Origin: Castanea sativa
Taxonomy: Eukaryota; Streptophyta; Magnoliopsida; Fagales; Fagaceae
Reading direction: 5' to 3'
Length of the DNA: 64,000 bases
Assembly: GCF_040712315.1 (NCBI RefSeq)
Contig: NC_134013.1
Coordinates: forward strand, 77,940,001 to 78,004,000
This document shows positions 25,031 to 35,684 of the stretch, piece by piece. The notes under the pieces were generated by a model. The model saw only the letters and a list, made by a program, of their open reading frames with translations, was not told the origin of the DNA and did no database searches. Position 1 is the first letter of the stretch, and the number at the start of each line of letters is the position of its first letter. A program made the translations under genes and the position numbers.

Positions 25031-25282
25031 CTAACCTTGTGTTAACAAAAATATATATACAAACGTTTGTTCATGTCTATTCACAAAAAACTTTACAACA
25101 TGCTTAGAATGTCCACCATGTTGTGAGGCCTCAGGAGTTTCCTCAGTTTCATTTGCTTCCATTTTGACATACTTCTTAGCATCTTTCAGTGAACGGAAAC
25201 GCTTTCTTGTCCACTTCATGGTAAAACTGCACAAATTATTCTTTGTCAAGTTAAACTTGCCAAATTTTTGCTTGCAATACAT
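25031..25282 (-). pseudogene. Unrecognised frame in CACTA interior
   Basis: An 83-codon minus-strand frame, basic in its middle (KWTRKRFRSLKDAKKYVKM), downstream of the Transposase_24 remnant on the same strand. It may be a 3' exon of the CACTA gene, but I recognise no domain and splice sites were not established. It could equally be chance. Confidence 0.2.
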
Positions 25283-26153
25283 AATACTCTAAACATAAAT
25301 TCAAAATTGTAATTCGGCAATGCTTATAGGGACATTTGTATCAAAAGGCATGATCATGGAGCAATTTGGCAGAATAATGTTATGCGTGAAAGAGACATAA
25401 TTTGACATTTATGGAGTGATTTGGCTTTTCAAATGCCAAAATGAAAGGGAAAAAATAAAAAGATTATATATGATAGGTGCAAGACTACGTACCAAGATAA
25501 TTAGAAATAGGGAGAGCTCATTTGGATTTAAAAAAAAATACAACGAAAATATAAGCAAGGATCAATCTCTGCCCCATATTAGTTATGTTGTTTTCATCAA
25601 CTTAGTAACATGAGAGGAAGACTAGCTGTAGTTCAACTATTCGTTAATAATTTTACAAGAGTAGTGTAGTAACATACTAAGTCAATTTATTAGAGTTAAA
25701 ACTTAGAGAGAAGAAAAAAATCTAGTCAAAACTTCTAATTCAACCAAGTTCAGCAATACATTATTGAGATTGATAATGAGAGCTATTGTTTTTTCCCTTT
25801 ACATTACATATTTTGCATGTGTCTACTCATGGAGATGTGCATATGCCAAGAAAGTGTGTTCTTCGTGTTTCTGGTGCCAAATAAGAATGCGATACTCTAG
25901 AGTAGTCACCATATCATAGACCTTTGAAATGCGTCTTGAATCAACTTATAAGATTTTATAACATATTCACCAGCAGAAAGTTTTCTTTCCTACTGTACTG
26001 ACTACTGAGGTTCATTGTTTATCCATCATAGCATGGTATGTAAATATATGTAGGCTACTGTTTTTAGAGAAATTTTGTTTTACCTCAGGATTCACAGTTT
26101 CATTCCCATCAAGCATTGTCACCCTAAAATATATTAAAGGCATCGTATTAATA

Positions 26154-26873
26154 TCACATAACAATGCATTGTAAAAAATAGTGTTTCGCTAAATAACATT
26201 TGTTTGCTACCTGAGAAGGATTTGAATCACGCTTAAGTGGGCTAAGTTGGTTGAACATGTCTCTCATCGATGTCATCACTTCGGCCATTTGTTGTTGGTG
26301 CCTTGCCTCAGATTGAGCTAGTTCCACCCTATGCCTCACCTCAGATTAAGCTAGTTCCTCCCTATGCTTCACTAGTTCCTCCCTATGCCTTGCCTCAGAT
26401 TGAGCTAGTTGCTCCCTAAGCTTTTCATGACTCGTCTCCAACTCTGAAATCCTTTGGGTCTTTCTGCTTGACAACGATGGACTCGAGGTAAACTGTGAAA
26501 GGTTTGTGGCACTTCTTCCTGATGGGGTGATTCCAAAACCTACCCCACGTACACGTCCTGGGCGCTCTGGACAACCCATCACCCAAGCATACGCATCGTC
26601 TTTGGACCAGAGGATTCCTACCAATCTCTCCTTGTAGTCGCATGCCCTGTTCATTCAAAAGTGCTACCATCCTATCATGTTTTCCCACAAGAACCAAACA
26701 ACATATTACACACCATAAACAATACAAACACAACATACACTAAAATTCGATTCGATCAAGTTGTGCTTACCATGTTCTCTTGCGCATGGATACTAACAAC
26801 AACCCCATCTTTGGTGCGGTATACTTGTTGATACACATCTGCTAGCTCGACTGCCGCCCCTTTAGCTTTCGCC
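26154..26873 (-). pseudogene. CACTA-associated protein remnant (Transposase_24 / Ptta-En-Spm type)
   Basis: Proteins of this family accompany plant CACTA transposons. On the minus strand an exon at about 26873-26772 gives a segment including DVYQQVYRTKDGVVVS and ends at a GTAAGC donor. The next coding block (about 26690-26346) contains the family's conserved PGRVRGVGFGITPSG motif (about residues 30-45) followed by a glutamate/arginine-rich coiled coil with repeated EARHREEL units. An in-frame TAA near 26347 interrupts the coiled coil, which resumes at 26339 with EARHQQQMAEVMTSM. The single-base change (CAA to TAA would suffice) suggests recent loss, but the N-terminal part is also missing. 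Most likely a dead gene of the surrounding CACTA element. Confidence 0.65.
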
Positions 26874-27229
26874 TACATGATGAACAAAATTCATACAATA
26901 AACACTACGGCATTCATTTTGTTATGCCACATTCACACAAAACCACAATGAAATAGTCATAACATAGCAAATCCCTTTCAAATAAAGATAAAGCTGAGAG
27001 AGTAGTAATAATTTTGGAGGGCACCTCCTTGGTAGCTTTTGACTATTAAAGTAGTTGCTTCAGGTCCACTAGCAATAAATGAGAGGATTCCACTACCATT
27101 ACTCTACACTGTATATGCAAAAAGCAATGCCCTAATCAATAGTCAACAGTGTATGCACAATGTGATTTGCTTATCATCCAAGTTCAATCTATGTGGTTCT
27201 CCCACCCCTTCTATCCTCAAGTTGTTTAG

Positions 27230-27912
27230 GATGCGTGGGCTGGTAATGGACCTTTGCTTGATTCCAATAGATAATTTTTGTAGAAGGGTTCAGATCTGGA
27301 ATAAGGCTGTATTTGGTAGTGTTTTCCATAATAAGAGATGTTTGGAAGCCAGGCTCAATGGTATTCAGAGAGCTTTAGCCAATGGTCCCAATGACTATCT
27401 GATTGACCTAGACAGAAAGCTTAGATTGGAATATCACTCCATCCTCCAGTTAGAGGAAGACTTATGGATATCTAAGTCCAGATTAAATTGGAAGATAGGA
27501 GGAAAGAAACACCGCCTTCTTTCATGCCTCTACTTTCAATAGACGCAAGCATAATAAAATCTTCTCTATTGAGGATAAAGTGGGGAATCATATTTTGGTT
27601 GAAAGTGAGATTGCAGCTTTTGTAAGACAAGGCTATATAAACCTCTTTTCTTCAAGTATGATCTCCATTCCAAGAAGTGTGTGGGATCCTATTAATTGGC
27701 CTAATCGTCTATCCCTTGAGGAGTCCAACCTCATTGGCAGAGAGGTTTCCTCGGAAGAAATCAAACAAGCTCTATGGTCTCTCAAGCCTTTCAACGCCCC
27801 TGGGCCAGATGGTCTGCCTACAGGTATTTTTCAGAATGCAATATATATTGTGGGGGATTCTATGATTAATGAGATTAAAAAAAAATAAAAAATAAATAAA
27901 TAAATAAAAGGA
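27230..27912 (+). pseudogene. LINE (L1-type) fragment: pre-RT linker and start of reverse transcriptase
   Basis: The plus-strand frame up to 27542 contains the linker typical of plant L1 LINEs (FCRRVQIWNKAVFGSVF; LEEDLWISKSRLNW), alignable with the same region of the LINE at 52374-53066. A +1 frameshift near 27505 moves the reading to the frame at 27580-27888, which carries the RT opening motif NAPGPDGLPTGIFQ. RT is then cut off and replaced by an A-rich tail (AAAATAAAAAATAAATAAAT) at 27879-27908. A 3'-truncated copy ending in an A-rich tail suggests premature polyadenylation or internal priming. The 5' limit is uncertain. Confidence 0.7.
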
Positions 27913-28603
27913 TTTTCCAAATTAAGACCATGCCTATAAAGCTCAACTAGACTCTCATTACAACTTACAGCCAGTGTGTAATAGACATTGCCCAAATTAT
28001 TATATGTATATCTTTTATTTGGTTTTTGATATCGGATTTTGAGGACCTTGGCATAATTAATTGAAGTTAGAAGCTCAAATTAAGCAAATGGGTTATTTGT
28101 GACACACAGCTAGGAAAATGTAGCCTATTCCTAATTTGAAGAAAAACAAGTAATGGAGTTAAGGTACTCGTAGAGGGTGGCGTTGCACGAAAAGGCTTTT
28201 GAAAATACTTTCACACAAGATTAACTGTGAAAACTATTATGTACTTAAAAGAAAGATCTAAAAAAATAAAAATGAAAATAATAGGAATTAAGAAAATATA
28301 AAGAGAAATAGACACAATCACAAACAAGAAAATAGCACTACGGGTTTACGCTGCTTGGCTTTAAAGCCTATGTCCAAGGATAACGATAAAGAGAAAATTG
28401 CAGTAACAAATATGGAGATTAGGGGTGCATTTGTTTCAATGAAAAATATTTGTCAACTATAAAATATTTTTAGCTGAAAACATTTTCAGAAAACAATTTT
28501 TTTTTGGGTATTTTATTACATTCCTAAAAATGCTTTGTAAAACATTTTAAGGCATTTAGTTTGTATAGGTAAAAAAATCCTAAAAAGAATATAATCTCAC
28601 AAT
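27913..28603. other. CACTA interior, no gene
   Basis: AT-rich sequence between the LINE fragment and the hAT MITE with only chance frames; nothing recognised. Confidence 0.45.
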
Positions 28604-28611
28604 GCACAAAT

Positions 28612-29067
28612 CAGGGACGGAGCTAGGCTTTTGAGTGAGAGGGGCGATATACACTCAAACCCAAATGCTTAAAAAATGTGTTATACCCTAAACCTTCATA
28701 TTGTAGCTCTAGATTAACCCAAAGACAACCATGTTTTTTTTACCCAAAGAATATATGTGTGTGTGTTTTTATCTCAAGTTTCTTTGGAGAACTTCATCAA
28801 ACATTTAAGCTGCACTTATCCTATGCTAATGCTTTAAGATAAACTTCATAAATCATTTAGAACTCAAACAGAAACTCACAAAAAGAATCAAAATTTCATG
28901 AAAAATTGAATAAAGAAAGTATACTTTTTGTGAAAGCATGGAACAAAAATGGAGAATAAATATATATTTTATATTTTGCTTTTTATTATTGGACCAAGGG
29001 GGGCCATTGCCCCCCCTGGTCCAAGCATAGCTACGTCCCTGGCAGTCCAAGCATAGCTACGTCCCTG
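28612..29067. mobile_element. hAT-type MITE inside the CACTA element
   Basis: 456 bp with terminal inverted repeats CAGGGACGGAGCTAG (left) and TAGCTACGTCCCTG (right), flanked by the perfect 8 bp duplication GCACAAAT (28604-28611 and 29068-29075), which is diagnostic of hAT elements. The right end is locally doubled: a 26 bp segment ending in the inverted repeat occurs twice (about 29017-29067). No transposase. Confidence 0.85.
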
Positions 29068-29075
29068 GCACAAAT

Positions 29076-29919
29076 CAACAATAAAATTTAATATGGCATA
29101 ATCTCACAAAATCTGAACCAATTTGAAAATATTACAAGCAAGATACAATAGAAGTTCAAGATCTAGGAGATTAAATTTTTTGAAAAAATTAAAAAAAAAA
29201 ATTGAAAACAACAAAATATCAAAAATCCCATGAAGAAAAAAAATACAAAAAAGTCCATTTAAACCGAAAATCAAAACCTAGAATCGAAAATCAAAACCCT
29301 AAACCAAAAATTGAAACCATAAACCAAAAATGGAAACCCTAAAACAAAAATCAAAACAAACAATTTAAAAAACTTACTGTTAGCCGGCCTTGTGAGAGTG
29401 GCTTGAGTGAGATTGAGAGTGAGAGAGAGAGAGAGGGAGAGACCCAAGGCAGTGCCGATTCTTCTCTATCGACAAATGCCTGCAAACCCATATCAAAATC
29501 AGTGAATCAAACCCATTGAAACCAACACATATAGAGACAGTGCAAAGTGTGCGTGTGTGTGTGTGTTGCCAGTTCCAGATTCTGACCTTGAAAGAGTCAG
29601 ACTTTTTGTTAGAACACGACCCGAAGTTCTTGATTTTTCATTTAGCTACTGTTAAGATTGAAGCAGGAGTAGATGAAGATTTGGTGTTCGTTTTCGTTGC
29701 AGAAATTGGAAGAGAATTTATCGATGAGAAGGGAATGGAGAGGAGAGAAGAGCGGAGGAGGAAGGGGATTCGGAGAGGGTGGAAGTGAGGGAAGGATGGG
29801 AGTGTGTTGGATCGAGAGGTAGCTTGAGAGTTGAGAGCAATCTGAGAGTTTTTTTGTAATTTAGGATTTTTTTTCAATGGTGTGAAGTAGAGGGATTTTT
29901 TATTTATTTATACTAAATG
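29076..29919. other. CACTA interior: minisatellite and simple repeats, no gene
   Basis: Contains an AT-rich minisatellite of AAACC(C)TAAACCAAAAATTG-like units (29260-29360), a GA-rich tract (29405-29445) and a short GT run near 29550. The frame at 29516-29788 resembles no protein I know. Confidence 0.45.
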
Positions 29920-30330
29920 TTTAAGCTGCGTTTAATCAAACGCAGCTCCAGACATGTATAAGCCGCATTTAATCAAACGCAGCTCCAGACATGTTTAAGC
30001 TGCATTTGATTAAACGCAGCTCTAAGCATCTGTTAAGCTGCATTTACTAAACGCAGCTCCAGACATATTCAAAAAAAAAAAAATCCCTGGAGCCGCATTT
30101 TTAAAAACGCGGCTTAAGTCCTACCTAGCTAAACGCAGCCTCAACATCACAAAACGCGGCTTCAGAGCTGGTCTATAGCCGCATTTAGTAAATGCGGCTA
30201 TACGTCCAAGGGTGGAGCTACGTTTTCACAAACGTGGTTCAAATTATCCCCTGTAGCTGCATTTTTCACAAACACGGTTCAAATTACACCCTGTAGCTGC
30301 GTTTTTGTAAAATGCAGCTAAAAAACGCGT
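29920..30330. repeat. CACTA right subterminal repeats
   Basis: More than ten copies of motifs like AAGC(T/C)GC(A/G)TTTA and AAACGCAGCTC in both orientations, matching the left subterminal array. Confidence 0.8.
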
Positions 30331-30511
30331 TTTTGTAGTGACCACATGCCAATTTTGCAATTGTGAACTCCAGTCTTCATCCGCAATATGTATTGACTAC
30401 CACCCAACCCAATTACAAAGGGAACCCACAAACACAAAATAACAAAGTATTTGAAATTGAAATACATTCAAATTTGGCACAAAATATGCCAACACGAACT
30501 AAAATCTAACA

Positions 30512-31694
30512 AATACTAATTTAGCACTTATACGATAAATGCTATATAAATATAAGAAAAATGCTAAAGATATTACAAAATTTTATTATCTAAAACTTAT
30601 AAACTAGTATGGCAATGAATGCATCAATTTCAACCAGCTAAAAAATGAATATTTATATTTCTTTTTGATAAATAGTGACCCATCAATTTTTTTTAAATTC
30701 TATGTAATAAAATTTGTAGTATTCCTAGAATCACTCATACTGATAAATATCTTAATCTAAATGATGTAAATAATTAGTCAATTCGAAATGACCAATCTCC
30801 TAAACTTGAAAGAGGAAATAGACATTTATTTTATTAATTTTCTACTTCATTCTCAATAATGCCTTTAATGTACATAGATGACCAAAGATGAACTAACCTC
30901 ATCACAATCTAATCCTAAAAAAATTAGGAACAAACACTAATTTAAATTCAATTTGAGAATAAAACATCGCTGAAGAGAATCTAAAATAATATCCTAATAT
31001 GCAATTGGATAATTATTTAAACTTCAAACTTCATGAATATGAATCGATAAGTTGCAGGATATAACATTAACATAAGAAAGATGATATGTCCACAGCATTT
31101 TTATAACAAATCCTAAATAGCAGGTTGTTATCAATTGTTATTAATGGGACAAAAAAATAATCTTAGTGTTGGATTTAAATTTGAACCAATAACTACTAAC
31201 TACCTATGATTTATTGTAAAAATATTATAAAAATGTTATAGACGTAGCACCTCTCTTGACATAAGACAGTAATCATCCAGCGCAGTTTCCCAGCCAGTCA
31301 TTGGGCCATTGGTGCTGGACTGCCTCAGAGAACTCAGAAGCTTGCCACACTACCACCCAGTACCAATTGCCTTTTCCAACAAGGTCGCAACTGTTAGGCT
31401 GTTGAATCTGTACTTCTGTTTATTTTATTACCATTACTTACGACTTACATGTCGTGTTCAATAAAGGAATGCAATATTTTGATATGCTTCGTGTTTGACT
31501 ATTTTCCTATATCTAATTCTTAATTCATTTTACTTTTTCAAAGATTTCTCAAATTATCTCAATAAGCCTTTTGAATACCCCTACCCGAGTCCAAGCTCGA
31601 GGGCTCAACACGTAGATTAACGGAGCTGTCAAAGGGAATTGTCCAACCCTTACCCGAGTTAAGTACCGAAAATCAAGTTTTTTTCTTTACATTG

Positions 31695-31755
<61 letters not shown>

Positions 31756-31810
31756 ATCAAATGTCTTCCTCTTCCATATAGCCATATCCAAAAGCATTAA
31801 TCTCACAATA
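30512..31810 (+). promoter_or_regulatory. Upstream region of phytocyanin gene B (duplication unit B)
   Basis: Aligns in two parts with other units: 30590-31060 with 40800-41400 (unit C0) and partly 46260-46378 (unit C); 31250-31510 with 44680-44950 (C0) and 47390-47510 (C). The SINE found in C0 is absent here, so 30798-30810 is its empty site. The proximal promoter contains a pure (TA)n run at 31702-31753 where gene C has the shorter CTATATATAT near 47681. The TATA region has apparently expanded in B, which may affect initiation. Confidence 0.6.
31702..31753. repeat. (TA)n microsatellite in the promoter of gene B
   Basis: About 26 uninterrupted TA dinucleotides ending roughly 55 bases before the start codon. 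Confidence 0.95.
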
Positions 31811-32399
31811 ATGGCTAGCCGCAAGGGTTTGATCGGGTGCTTGATTGTTGCGGTGGCTTTACTAAATGGTGCAACCACTCAAGTTGCGGCTGCAGTTGAA
31901 TATCAAGTCGGAGACAGCTTGGGCTGGACTGTTCCCCCAAATACCTCCTATTACACCAGTTGGGCTAGCTCAAAAAAATTCTTCGTTGGCGACACATTGA
32001 GTAAGCAATCCTGAAAACTTTTTGTCTTATAGGTTCTTCCTTCTCAGTTTTTCACAATAAGAATTAAGAAAAATAGATTTGGTTTTAATCGAAAAACATG
32101 ATCATGTATCATATATAAGAATATTCAATTTTATAGGTTTTTATTGATAAATCAAAATAATAACTCTACCATATAAATTTCACAAAATTCAGGGACGGAG
32201 CTAAATTCTAATGATTTAAGTTAATGTCCAGCTTAGATTCTTCATGATACAGCGGTGTACGTGACTTCAAAGAAGATTTAATACTTGCTTTGCTTTGCTT
32301 AGCTGTTGTGACTTGAAGATGTTTAAAACTTTAGTTGTTGTGTTTGTATTGATTGTAATCCACTCTCTTTGTGTTAAACTTTGGATCGGGATGAGAGAG

Positions 32400-34201
32400 T
32401 GTTAAGGACATATTTTATGTAATTGGCTAATCTTTTGACAAAATGCACTTTACTTGTAATTGGGTAGATTTAGGATGGGTTTAAGATTTCAAGAAACATG
32501 TTGTTTAAGTCTAATGTTAAAGTCATGAAGATCTGACCAAGAAACAAATAAAAAAGAGCTGTTCACAAAGTTTTCAAACCCGGACCGTTCAATGAACCGA
32601 AAAAGAGAGAGGTTTAAGGTTTTTAAGGTCGAACCGAGGTTGAACCGTGATGATGTCATAATTAATTTAATAATTATTTAATAAATAAATAAATATATTA
32701 AATTAAAAATAATAGAAAATTTGACTAAAACAAGAAAATATTTAAGTACCAAAAACATAATTTTATAAAAATAATTTTTCTTTTATGAAGCCTACGTCTA
32801 AGCCCATGCCTTAGGCACAAATTAAACCGAGCCCATGCCTTGATGCTCAAGCCCATTAGAATGGTCAACTGTCCAATGAAATTTAGAAGTGGAAAACAAA
32901 AAAGATAAAGGACTTAAAAAGAAGAAGCTAGAAGTCTACTCATTAAATAATAGCCTAAATACAAAATAAAGCCCAAAAATAAAGTGGTTGGTCAGTGAGT
33001 AGATGACAGCCAAGCATTTCTTCACCATTTCTTCAACGTCTCCATCGTCTGCAAAGCAACTCCAGAGTCCTCAGTCTAGACACAGAAATTGAAACGGCAA
33101 AAAATGCAAAAAAATTAGAGAGAAAGCGTGAGTGAGACAGAAAAGAAGAAGAGAGGCGATGTGATCTAAAGGTCTAACAGCATCTCATGGTGGTTTGAAG
33201 CATCAACAATGGTGGTAAGTACCAAAAATAAAATCCAGATCTGAACCGCAAGACCCGTCAACAGTTCTCAAACCTGCGAGGTTCGACCGCGATTTGAAAG
33301 GTTCACTGCTTTTCTTGTATAGGCCGGTTCTTGAGAGTTAAAAACTTGTATTGATGAATGGTTTCTAGGTAATACGGTCAGACCGTACGGTCCGGTTCAG
33401 ATTTCTCAACCATGGCTATTCGTTAAAGTTCGATAGAAATCTAAACAGAATCATTTCTATTGAGATTTAATGTTGAAGCTCGACAGAAGCTCAACACAAG
33501 CTGTTCTATCGAGACTTACGAAATCAGAATTTCCAAATCTGATTTTCGGTCCATGCTGAAATATTTGTATAAGGTATCTTTTTTCACAACCCTAGATATA
33601 TATAAGACTCATTTTAAAGGCCATCGCACAAGAGAATGAATGCAAAAAGTGTCTAAGTTCATTATTCTCTCTGAAGAAGCTACTACGTCTTTACGCCAAG
33701 GGTTTTGTGACCAAGGAGCTTCCTGATCTTCATTGTTGATGAACTGAAGAACTTTGCAGCCAACAACCTCTTCAAGTTTGTGGAGCTAGTCACGTATTGA
33801 GATCCGTGCATCATTGGTTAGTCGCATACTGGGAGTCGTGCATTAAACAGAAAGATTTCTGTTACAATACAAGTCCAATTGAGTATTGGGGTAAGGGTTC
33901 AACTGTAAGTTGGTATTTCGAGATAGGCCAAAGAATTTGGTAAGATACCTTATACTTGTAACTGCTTGTGATTTATAATAGTAAATTCTTGGGAGTGGTG
34001 TCTTTAAATTCACCCGATGGAGTTTTGCCTCAGTGGTTTTTCCATTCGTAAACAAATCACCTGTGTCAAATTTAATTTTCACAGCATATAATATAATTGG
34101 TAATTTGTTTGTGCTACCACACTATTGCATGTAATTTGATTTAATTAATTAACTTGGGTAATTAATTAATTTACAAGGAGTCAATTCATTTTAACTCAAC
34201 A
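32400..34201 (-). mobile_element. Solo LTR, family 1, inside the intron of phytocyanin B
   Basis: On the minus strand it starts TGTTGAGTTAAAATG (34201) and ends CTTAACA (32400). The perfect 5 bp duplication GAGAG flanks it (32395-32399 and 34202-34206). It is the inverted relative of 19701-20688 and is lengthened by an 848 bp insertion (32567-33414). It lies antisense to the gene. Confidence 0.8.
32567..33414. mobile_element. hAT-like non-autonomous element, CATGGTTTT family (copy 1)
   Basis: Ends CAAAGTTTTCAAACCCGGACCG and the complement of GGTTGAGAAATCTGAACCGG form imperfect inverted repeats matching those of the element at 35685-37891. The flanks GCTGTTCA and GCTATTCG agree at 6 of 8 positions, as for a decayed 8 bp duplication. 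It is absent from the related LTR at 19701. No coding capacity. Confidence 0.5.
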
Positions 34202-35053
34202 GAGAGAACTGAATTGTGAAGTTTCATTGAATTGATAAACATTACAACTCAGTTTTTATATATACAAAACAGTGTAAAAAAAAAAAAAAACTAACAAGTG
34301 AACTTACACCACCTGAAATTAACAATCTAGCAAACTATTGAAACAACCAATCACAAGATGAGATACTCTAACTACTTAAATATAGAGACCTAGCAACCTA
34401 TGGTTTTACATAAGATAATAACTTGGACAAATTAAGCTACATGTCATACTATACAAAACTTGCAGCAGCTAAACCAGTGCAAAACTTGCAGATGCCTTCA
34501 TTTTTAACACTTTGTAACAATACTTTATAGTTAACAATGCAATAATAATTTAGACTTTTCTCAACAACAACGAAAAAAGGGGACTAATCCTCTCTTAAAG
34601 TAGCCCAATCAACATCTAGCTATATAAAATTGGCTTTGGTTTTATAAAATGAAAATGGAAGATAATCTCTTTATGGACTTTTTTTTTTTTTTTTAGATTG
34701 TGATATTTAGAAAGTAATCATAGATAAATTATGAAAACTAAAAGAATGCCGAAGTCACTGTTAATAGATTAGTGTATTGTAATCTATTAAAGAGTTCATT
34801 TTCATGATTTTGTTTTTCCATATTTTGGCCTCCCTCACTCTAAATCCTAGTTCCATCCTTGACTCATTATCTTTTTTTTTTCAACATTATTACAACATTA
34901 ATTAAAATGCTCTGGCATAAATGAGAGTTTAAACTATATATTAAAACTTATCAAATATGTTGGCTTTTAATTTTTCATATTCAATGAGACATATAAGGTA
35001 TAGGACTCTCGATTTCTTATTTGATGAACAATATTTTTCCCTCCAATGACCAG
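34202..35053 (+). other. Rest of the intron of phytocyanin B, no gene
   Basis: AT-rich intron sequence. From about 34862 it aligns with the intron of gene C (48375-48587) up to the shared acceptor TCCAATGACCAG. Confidence 0.6.
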
Positions 35054-35319
35054 CATACAATGCGACAAACGGGACACAGAATGTGGTCATAGTATCAGAG
35101 GCTGAATATAAAGCCTGCGCAAAGGTAATATCGATAACTATTGTAGTCCATCCTGGTTCCGCAGTTCTTTACACTCTTCCATCCACCGGTACTTACTACA
35201 CCATCTGCACCATTAGTAACCACTGTGAACTAGGCCAAAAGTTGAATCGCCCATTGGATCACCAACCAACTCTGCTTCATCTCTACAGTTGGTGCCTTGT
35301 TTTATGTGCTCACCACTAG

Positions 35320-35684
35320 AGTCATCTATTTCATGACTTATTTCTAACAAATGTCCCCAAATTCTTAATTATTATTTTTATTTATTTCTCCCAGTGTTTT
35401 ACTAGCAAGAATAAGAGCATCATGTCTCAAATCATATGTTTGGATTTTTAAATATACTGGAATAATTAAGAAAATGTTAATTTGGAGCGTTCGGCTTTGT
35501 CTAGAAGATGCTTTAGATTTGAGATCTTTGGTCGATGATTTGAATGACTGAAGTGGTTGAGGAGAACGCAAAGAATAAGAGAAGATGAACCTTGAATCTG
35601 AACGACCAAATGATTTCACTAACAAGAATTCCAAAACTTGGATTTGAAGTGGTACCAAGTATACTCACCAAATATCCTCCTCAG
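35320..35684. repeat. 3' flank of phytocyanin unit B, first part
   Basis: Aligns with 18040-18240 of unit A and 48950-49160 of unit C. It includes the former 3' untranslated sequence (AATAAGAGCATCATGTCTCA near 35410) and breaks off at the hAT-like insertion at 35685. Confidence 0.7.

Larger units (their letters stand above)
24370..30340. mobile_element. CACTA (En/Spm-like) DNA transposon, decayed
   Basis: 5,971 bp starting CACTACAAAAAAGGGGC and ending TTTTTGTAGTG, flanked by the 3 bp duplication ACC (24367-24369 and 30341-30343). The outer 400 bp on each side are packed with short motifs like CTATAGCTGCGTTT in both orientations, the subterminal transposase-binding repeats typical of this superfamily. 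The interior holds a broken Transposase_24-type gene on the minus strand, a LINE fragment and a hAT MITE. No TNPD-type transposase is left, so it is non-autonomous. Confidence 0.88.
23584..30511. mobile_element. Solo LTR split by a CACTA element
   Basis: After removing the CACTA element and its duplication (24370-30343), the remaining ~954 bp start TGAGAGATTACC and end AATCTAACA, with flanks AATAT (23579-23583) and AATAC (30512-30516), a 5 bp target duplication with one mismatch. Content and length suit a Copia-type solo LTR. Orientation is not established and no LTR partner is in the window. Confidence 0.5.
32191..34861. mobile_element. Probable old hAT-type element in the intron of gene B, split by a solo LTR
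   Basis: The left end CAGGGACGGAGCTAA matches the end of the hAT MITE at 28612. On the right, CTAGTTCCATCCTTG (34846-34860) is a degenerate inverted copy. The intron of gene C lacks everything between, consistent with one insertion later invaded by the LTR at 32400-34201. I could not find a convincing 8 bp duplication, so this is tentative. Confidence 0.35.
31811..35319 (+). pseudogene. Phytocyanin B, degenerate blue copper protein gene (two exons)
   Basis: Phytocyanins are small extracytoplasmic cupredoxins. Exon 1 (31811-32000) encodes a signal peptide (residues 1 to about 24) and the start of the cupredoxin fold (EYQVGDSLGWTVPP), ending at a GTAAGC donor. Exon 2 starts after CAG at 35054 in the correct phase and runs to a stop at 35319, giving 151 residues against 175 in gene C. 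The first copper ligand, His72 in gene C (GTHTV), is Gln here (GTQNV). The Cys, second His and axial Gln of CTISNHCELGQK remain, as does the disulfide Cys. Deletions after that motif shift the frame, so the C-terminal tail of gene C with its GPI-type hydrophobic end is lost. The intron has grown from 574 bp to 3.05 kb by insertion of a solo LTR and other elements. It probably no longer makes a functional copper protein, although an open spliced frame persists. Confidence 0.75.

Noticed and set aside
29516..29877. Possible short gene near the right end of the CACTA element
   Set aside because: Overlaps frames on both strands in GA-rich sequence; no similarity to CACTA proteins that I can see.
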